DNA of 10,458 bases, taken from contig CANJPN010000180.1 of assembly GCA_947475855.1 (NCBI GenBank), forward strand, positions 1 through 10,458, read 5' to 3'. This DNA comes from Bradyrhizobiaceae bacterium (lineage in GTDB: Bacteria; Pseudomonadota; Alphaproteobacteria; Rhizobiales; Hyphomicrobiaceae). Shown in pieces: positions 5,947 through 10,458 of the stretch. The notes under the pieces were generated by a model. That model was given only the letters and a program-made list of their open reading frames with translations. It was not told the origin of the DNA and ran no database searches. Each line of letters starts with the position of its first letter. Positions within the stretch are counted from its first letter, which is position 1. The position numbers were made by a program, and so were the translations under genes.

Positions 5947-7142
5947 GCCCGCCGCGTCCAGCGACCAGCAAGGCTGAAACCGCCACTCCCCGGCCGCGCC
6001 TGAAGATCGTAGCGCTCGGCAATGCAGCCAGCCCCCACGACCGAATACGGACAGCAGTCTTTGCCGGCCTCGGCCACGACGTCTCCATGATCTCGGTAGC
6101 GGCATCGGACGTGCCAGGCGTGAAGTTGATCCGAGTTCTTGGCGGCGAAAACAGCAACGGCCCATGGCGTAGAATTGCATGGTTGCTCGGCACGATCCGG
6201 GCAACCCTCGGCCAACGCGCCGACATCTGGCACGCGCATTACGCTGCCGACTACGGCACCTGGGCGGCAGCACTGACACGGCGGCATCCCCTGGTCGTAA
6301 CGGTCATGGGCGGCGATGTGCTGTTCGACGAGCAGGGCAGCCAGAATGCGATCGGCCGCGCGCTGACCCGGTTTGCCCTGCGCCACGCCGACCTCGTTCT
6401 GGTAAAATCGAACGCACTCGGCGATGTCGTCGCCTCCTTCGGCGTGCCCCGCTCCCGCATCATGCGCGTGATCTGGGGCATCGACTTGTCGCGTTTCACA
6501 GCAGATCCAACGGACACCGCCAGCCTTCACACGGAATGGGCGGCCAATGGCCGGCTCGTGTTGCTCTCTCCCCGCATGCTGCAGCCATTCTACAACCACC
6601 ACCTCTTGATAGAATCCCTCCCAGCCATCGTATCTGCCGGCCACGACGTCATCGTCGTCTTTGCATTGAAGAGCGCCGATCCCGCATACCGTGCGCAGAT
6701 TGAAGACCAGGCCACCCACCTGGGCGTCGCGGATCGGCTCCGCTTCTCCCCGGCGCGCCCCCCTGAAACGATGGCGAGCCTCTACGCCGCAGCCGACCTC
6801 GTCGTCAGCCTCGCACCTTCGGACGGCATGCCACAGACCCCGATCGAAGCCGGCGCAGTCGAGCGCGCCACGCTGATGACCGACCTCCCCCGCTATCGCG
6901 AGCTTTTTACCGACGGCGAAGACGTCGCGTTGACCCCGCTCGACGCCAAGGCAATCGCGCACCACGTATCCCGGCTTCTATCCGATCCGGGCCTCCGCGC
7001 GCGGATCGCTGCCGGGGCCAACCGCGTGATGCGCGACAACGCCGAGCTATCGGCCGAAGCTCGCCGCGTTGAAGCACGCTACTTCGCACTTGCCGCCGCT
7101 CGAACGGGCCTGCTGTCAGCACAAACCCAACGCACGAGCTGA
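5943..7142 (+). CDS. Glycosyltransferase, GT4-like, GT-B fold (first of the operon)
   Basis: This 399-residue protein has two Rossmann-like halves. The N-terminal half (about 20-170) has KIVALGNAASPHDRIR and ADIWHAHYAADYGTW (93-107), the acceptor-side pattern of GT4 enzymes. The C-terminal half (about 200-345) has LVLLSPRML (205-213) and the donor-site motif APSDGMPQTPIEAGA (291-305). Asp294 and Glu302 take the places of the EX7E pair, a D-X7-E variant. The protein likely moves a sugar from a nucleotide donor to a lipid-linked oligosaccharide on the cytoplasmic side of the inner membrane; donor and linkage cannot be read from sequence. There is no membrane helix or signal peptide. The start ATG overlaps the previous stop codon (ATGA at 5943-5946), indicating coupled translation. 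Confidence 0.87.
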   Translation: MSPPRPATSKAETATPRPRLKIVALGNAASPHDRIRTAVFAGLGHDVSMISVAASDVPGVKLIRVLGGENSNGPWRRIAWLLGTIRATLGQRADIWHAHYAADYGTWAAALTRRHPLVVTVMGGDVLFDEQGSQNAIGRALTRFALRHADLVLVKSNALGDVVASFGVPRSRIMRVIWGIDLSRFTADPTDTASLHTEWAANGRLVLLSPRMLQPFYNHHLLIESLPAIVSAGHDVIVVFALKSADPAYRAQIEDQATHLGVADRLRFSPARPPETMASLYAAADLVVSLAPSDGMPQTPIEAGAVERATLMTDLPRYRELFTDGEDVALTPLDAKAIAHHVSRLLSDPGLRARIAAGANRVMRDNAELSAEARRVEARYFALAAARTGLLSAQTQRTS

Positions 7143-7145
7143 TCA

Positions 7146-9053
7146 ATGTGCGGCATCTGGCTCGAAATCGGTGGCGACGACGAGGGCCGCGCTGGCGAAC
7201 TCGCCCGACGCTCCCTTGAGCTGATGGCGCATCGAGGTCCCGACGCGAGTAACATCCTCGGCCTCACGGTCGCAGGCCGCTCCGTCGAACTCGGCCATGC
7301 CCGTCTGTCGATCATCGACCTCGATCCCCGCGCCAACCAGCCGATGCAACGGGGCGACGGCCTCACCATCGTCTTCAACGGCGAGATCTATAATTTTGTC
7401 GAGCTCCGCGACGAGCTGACGAAACTCGGGCACACCTTCACCACCACGTCCGATACCGAAATACTGCTGGCCGCATACGCCGCTTGGGGAACCGGTATGC
7501 TGCCGCGACTCCGCGGGATGTTCGCATTCGTAATCGTCGACGCCCCGCGCCGAACAGTGCTCTTGGCTCGTGATCCATTCGGCATCAAACCGCTGTTCTG
7601 GGCGAACACACGCGCTGGCCTCGCCGCCGCCTCCGAGATCCCGCCGCTGCTCGAAGCACCCGGCGTCACACGTCATGCCCGTGCATCCACCGTCCATGCT
7701 TTCCTCGTGCGGGGTGTCGCAGACGCGGGGGCCACGACCTTCTACACGGACATCCAGAGCCTGCCCGCGGCCCATTTCGCAATTGTGTCGCTGGACGCCC
7801 CACATCTCGCCGTAGAGCCAAAACGCTATTGGCGCCCGACCTACGACGCATCGATCACGAATCGCGACGAAGCCGTCAGCCTCGTCCGCGATCGGTTCCT
7901 CGACAGTATGCGCCTGCATTTGCGCTCTGATGTTCCCCTGGGCGCCATGCTGTCCGGCGGTATCGATTCATCCGCCATCGTGGCCGTGGCGCGCCAACTT
8001 CTCGGGCATTCGGCCGACATCCATTCGTTCAGCTTCGTCAGCCCCGGCGATCCGCTCGACGAGACCGCCTACATTCGCCTGATGGCCAACCATGCCCAAA
8101 CCATCTCTCACGAGGTGCAGGCCAGCGCTGACACGTTCCGCGCCGACATCGACCGCCTGATCCAGTGCCAGGGCGAGCCCTTCGGTTCGACCAGCATCTA
8201 TGCCCAATTCAGGGTTGCTGCTGCAGCACGCGACGCCGGCATCAAGGTCCTGCTCGACGGCCAGGGTAGCGACGAGCTGTTCGCCGGCTACCGCTTCTAC
8301 CTCGGTGCCCGCATCGCCGGTTTGCTGGCCATGGGAGAACCTCTGCGAGCTGCGAAACTACTCGCGGCAATATCGCGCATGCCAGGGATCCGGCTGCCGT
8401 CGGCCCTCTACCACACCTTGGCGAGCCTCGATCTTCCAGGCATCGCCCCCCTTCTACGTTCGGCCGAGGCGCGTCATGGCCCCCAGGGGCTCATCGCCCC
8501 GGACTGGCTGGCCGCTCACGCGCACCAAAGCCATCGCCCTCGCCAGCCGCGTCGTCTGGCGCTGCTGGACCGTCTCCAGACGAGCTTGGAACATGACGTC
8601 CTTCCGGGCCTTTTGCGCTACGAAGACCGCAATACAATGGCCTTTTCGATCGAAGCACGCGTCCCGTTCCTGGATGTTCCAGTCGCCGATCTGGCCAGCC
8701 GCCTTGCTCCCGAACTGCTCGTCGACGACGGCGGAACCACCAAATCCGTCCTTCGGGAAGCCCTGCGAGGCCTTGTGCCCGCACCCATTCTAGAGCGCCG
8801 CGACAAGATCGGCTTCGCGACACCAGAGGCAAAGTGGCTCAATTCCGCCGCAGGGTGGATCGAAAACGAGTTGTCGGAGACAGATCCCGACAGCATCCCT
8901 TTCCTCGACTATTCCAATATGCGAAAGCAACTCCTGCAAATGGCTACCGGCTCGCGGCCGTGGCAATCGTGGGGTTGGCGCGTTATAAGCCTCGTGGCCT
9001 GGACCCGGCGTAACAATGTTCAGCATGTTGTGGACGGCTCCAGAATAGATTGA
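7146..9053 (+). CDS. asnB: Asparagine synthase (glutamine-hydrolysing) family amidotransferase
   Basis: This full-length 635-residue class II glutamine amidotransferase has all key motifs. Cys2 after Met1 is the glutaminase nucleophile, which fixes the start. HRGPDAS (29-35), GHARLSIID (50-58), FNGEIYN (77-83) and SDTE (102-105) complete the N-terminal Ntn domain. The synthetase domain has the PP-loop LSGGIDSSA (269-277), the acceptor-side loop LLDGQGSDELFAGY (369-382), RYEDRNTMAFSIEARVPFLD (491-510) and RRDKIGFATP (551-560). The enzyme uses ATP and glutamine to amidate a carboxylate: aspartate in AsnB proper. Inside polysaccharide clusters relatives are thought to amidate uronic acids or other glycan precursors, so asparagine synthesis is not certain here and the symbol is a family name. 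The gene sits three bases after the first glycosyltransferase and is followed by the second after 24 bases. Upstream ribosome-binding sequence is weak, consistent with coupling. Confidence 0.92.
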   Translation: MCGIWLEIGGDDEGRAGELARRSLELMAHRGPDASNILGLTVAGRSVELGHARLSIIDLDPRANQPMQRGDGLTIVFNGEIYNFVELRDELTKLGHTFTTTSDTEILLAAYAAWGTGMLPRLRGMFAFVIVDAPRRTVLLARDPFGIKPLFWANTRAGLAAASEIPPLLEAPGVTRHARASTVHAFLVRGVADAGATTFYTDIQSLPAAHFAIVSLDAPHLAVEPKRYWRPTYDASITNRDEAVSLVRDRFLDSMRLHLRSDVPLGAMLSGGIDSSAIVAVARQLLGHSADIHSFSFVSPGDPLDETAYIRLMANHAQTISHEVQASADTFRADIDRLIQCQGEPFGSTSIYAQFRVAAAARDAGIKVLLDGQGSDELFAGYRFYLGARIAGLLAMGEPLRAAKLLAAISRMPGIRLPSALYHTLASLDLPGIAPLLRSAEARHGPQGLIAPDWLAAHAHQSHRPRQPRRLALLDRLQTSLEHDVLPGLLRYEDRNTMAFSIEARVPFLDVPVADLASRLAPELLVDDGGTTKSVLREALRGLVPAPILERRDKIGFATPEAKWLNSAAGWIENELSETDPDSIPFLDYSNMRKQLLQMATGSRPWQSWGWRVISLVAWTRRNNVQHVVDGSRID

Positions 9054-9054
9054 A

Positions 9055-9081
9055 ATGAACCCTTCCGAGCCCGCCCATTGA
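9055..9081 (+). CDS. Eight-codon minicistron between the amidotransferase and the second glycosyltransferase
   Basis: The amidotransferase stop (9051-9053) is followed after one base by ATG at 9055, opening MNPSEPAH and a TGA at 9079-9081. That stop overlaps the TTG start of the next gene as TTGA (9078-9081). The arrangement would carry terminating ribosomes across the 24-base gap and re-initiate at the TTG. It has no separate ribosome-binding site and could be chance. Confidence 0.3.
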   Translation: MNPSEPAH

Positions 9082-10190
9082 CTGACCGCCCACTCACGAT
9101 GCTCTACGTGACTGCCGAATCCCTCGCTGAGGGCGCGGCGGCACACGTGCACGTGACGGAAATCCAATCGGGCCTCATCCGGCGCGGCTGGCAGACGCAG
9201 TTGCTGGCCCCGACATACGACCACCAAGAAACGCGCCCCGGTGTTTTCCGTAGGCTATCGGCGATCGCAGCGGTCAATTGGCGTGCCTGGCGCCAACTGG
9301 GCAAAGTCGACGCCATTTACTGTCGGTCAAACCCATTGCTGTTCCCGATCGCCTGGCTAGCCCGGCGCCGCGGCATCGCCGTCGTACACGAATGCAACGG
9401 CCCCTATGCCGATATCAGTATTGCGCATCCGAACACGCGCGCCTTCTTCAGGCTGTTCGTCGCGATGCAGCGCTGGCAGTATCGCCAGGCCGATGCCGTT
9501 GTCTCGGTCACCGCAAACCTGAAACACTGGCTCGAAGGCGAACGCGGCCGCGCCGATGTCGCCCTGATCTCGAATGCCGCCAATACCCAGATGTTCACGC
9601 CGGAGACGCCGCCCGAGCGCATCACCCAGAACATGTTCGTGGTATTTTTCGGCGCTCTCGCCGTTTGGCATGGCGCACGAATGATGATGGATGCGATCGA
9701 GCATCCCGAGTGGCCCGAGAACGTCGACCTTCTGATCATCGGTGCTGGCGCAGACAGTCCCGTGATCGAAGACGCGGCAGCCAGGAACTCCCGTATTCGC
9801 TACATCGGCCGTCAACCCTACAAGCGTGTACCCGGTCTGATCGTCTCCGCCTTGGCCGGCCTGGTGCCGATCGTGGATGTGTCCGGTCGGGCCAGTACAG
9901 GTTTAGCGCCGCTCAAGCTGTTCGAGACATTGGCAGCCGGCCTTCCGGTCATCGTAACCGACTACCCGACACAAGCCGAATTCGTCCGGGACAACAATTG
10001 CGGCATTGTCGTACCACCGGACGACGCTGCGGCCCTTGCCCGCGCTGTCGCCGGTCTCGCCCGCGATCCAGCGGCCGCAAGGGCCATGGGCAAACGTGGC
10101 CTAGACGCAGTCGCCCTCGCACATAGCTGGGACCATCGAGCAGGCGAGGTCGACATCCTTCTGCGAGCCCTCGTCGCACGGAAGGGATGA
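9078..10190 (+). CDS. Glycosyltransferase, GT4-like, GT-B fold (second of the operon)
   Basis: This protein has 370 residues if the TTG at 9078 is used, or 363 from the ATG at 9099; neither has a strong ribosome-binding site, and TTG is favoured because it overlaps the stop of a short upstream frame. The N-terminal half has LYVTAESLAEGAAAHVHVTEI (about 9-29), a typical opening of GT4 enzymes acting on lipid-linked glycans, then DAIYCRSNPLLFPIAWL (78-94) and HECNGPY (104-110). The C-terminal half has NMFVVFFGALAVWHG (185-199), LLIIGAGADS (218-227) and the donor-site stretch STGLAPLKLFETLAAGLPVI (273-292) with Glu283. The usual first acid of EX7E is replaced (Gly275), as in the PLKLFE subgroup. 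It probably adds one sugar of the repeat unit at the cytoplasmic membrane face; the donor is unknown. Its stop overlaps an ATG (ATGA at 10187-10190). Confidence 0.86.
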   Translation: MTDRPLTMLYVTAESLAEGAAAHVHVTEIQSGLIRRGWQTQLLAPTYDHQETRPGVFRRLSAIAAVNWRAWRQLGKVDAIYCRSNPLLFPIAWLARRRGIAVVHECNGPYADISIAHPNTRAFFRLFVAMQRWQYRQADAVVSVTANLKHWLEGERGRADVALISNAANTQMFTPETPPERITQNMFVVFFGALAVWHGARMMMDAIEHPEWPENVDLLIIGAGADSPVIEDAAARNSRIRYIGRQPYKRVPGLIVSALAGLVPIVDVSGRASTGLAPLKLFETLAAGLPVIVTDYPTQAEFVRDNNCGIVVPPDDAAALARAVAGLARDPAAARAMGKRGLDAVALAHSWDHRAGEVDILLRALVARKG

Positions 10191-10234
10191 ACGAGGCGCA
10201 AGCCGTGTTTGCAGGCAACTACGGCGCGTGCTGA
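10187..10234 (+). CDS. Fifteen-codon open frame coupled to the second glycosyltransferase (doubtful)
   Basis: ATG at 10187 overlaps the preceding stop as ATGA, with GAAGGG just upstream, and the frame ends at a TGA at 10232-10234 after MNEAQAVFAGNYGAC. It is in the same frame as the transporter start at 10313, but two stop codons lie between them, so one base change would not restore a single gene. It may be a remnant of a gene, a leader peptide, or chance. Confidence 0.2.
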   Translation: MNEAQAVFAGNYGAC

Positions 10235-10312
10235 TCTGCGCCGGAAATTTCCCCACGATTTTGAGATCGCCGCTGGCGCTGCCAGGCTGATGAACGAGCG
10301 AGGCCGCACGGC

Positions 10313-10458
10313 ATGGAAACCGCATTTCTTGGCACGCCCGATACGAGCATCTGGCTCTTCATCGGGCTGTGCGCGGCGTCATTTTTCACCGCCTATTTCA
10401 GCATCGTCGCAGGCACCGCTGGCGGCCTCATGCTGCTCGTCGTGATGGCCGCGTTCTA
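10313..10458 (+). CDS. TauE/SafE-family (TSUP) membrane transporter, N-terminal fragment
   Basis: The frame from ATG 10313 stays open to the right edge, giving 48 residues: a short polar start, then WLFIGLCAASFFTAYF (14-29) and SIVAGTAGGLMLLVVMAAF (30-48). A membrane helix running into a glycine-rich AGTAGGLML stretch is characteristic of the first repeat of TauE/SafE permeases, which export sulfite or other small sulfur-containing anions. Full members have about 250-270 residues, so most of the gene is outside the window. GAGCGAGG lies 11-18 bases before the ATG. The same strand and a 122-bp gap suggest it may close or continue the polysaccharide operon; its link to glycan work is unclear. 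The family call rests on a short stretch. Confidence 0.6.
   Translation, partial: METAFLGTPDTSIWLFIGLCAASFFTAYFSIVAGTAGGLMLLVVMAAF

Noticed and set aside
5604..6965. Long minus-strand open frame of 453 codons opposite the NusG-like and first glycosyltransferase genes
   Set aside because: It is antisense to two well-supported genes, has no recognisable domain and an unnatural composition; long antisense frames are common in GC-rich DNA.
7143..7919. Minus-strand open frame of 258 codons opposite the amidotransferase gene
   Set aside because: The opposite strand encodes the fully conserved glutaminase domain, so this frame is a by-product of GC-rich codon use.
10209..10445. Plus-strand frame of 78 codons at the right edge
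   Set aside because: It overlaps the TauE/SafE-like start in another frame and has no membrane or other family features.

Overview
The window is GC-rich, tightly packed DNA of proteobacterial type. Protein style suggests an alphaproteobacterium, perhaps Hyphomicrobiales-like: Ala/Arg-rich proteins, a winged-helix regulator followed by a NusG paralog heading a polysaccharide cluster, and a proteobacterial AAA-type carrier. This placement is an inference without any database search. I see no rRNA, tRNA, CRISPR array, insertion sequence or phage gene.

Left part (1-3083), mostly household or accessory genes. It holds the N-terminal part of an ATP/ADP-antiporter-like carrier (minus strand, running off the left edge), a 302-bp divergent intergenic stretch, a small two-helix membrane protein with a TPR-like tail ending at a clear Rho-independent terminator, and an arylformamidase-like alpha/beta hydrolase. 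A convergent UspA-type universal stress protein follows, with an extended -10 promoter.

Right part (3178-10458), a surface-polysaccharide locus. An O-antigen ligase/polymerase-family membrane protein (minus strand) is divergent from a rightward operon. The operon consists of a winged-helix regulator fused to a Rossmann-like domain, a NusG/RfaH-type antitermination factor, a GT4-like glycosyltransferase, a complete glutamine-dependent asparagine-synthase-family amidotransferase, a second GT4-like glycosyltransferase, and the start of a TauE/SafE-family membrane transporter that runs off the right edge. The first genes are linked by GTGA and ATGA overlaps or gaps of a few bases, so they are probably co-transcribed and translationally coupled.

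A working model, by inference: the regulator controls initiation, the NusG paralog keeps polymerase going through the long operon, the glycosyltransferases build a repeat unit on a lipid carrier, the amidotransferase amidates a sugar acid or other group, and the O-antigen-ligase-like protein polymerises or ligates the glycan. No flippase (Wzx), chain-length regulator (Wzz), initiating phosphoglycosyltransferase or exosortase is visible, so the locus must continue beyond the window. The most unusual points are the fused regulator, the 15-bp palindrome in the divergent promoter region, and an eight-codon minicistron bridging two operon genes. I found no clear evidence of a wholly new system.
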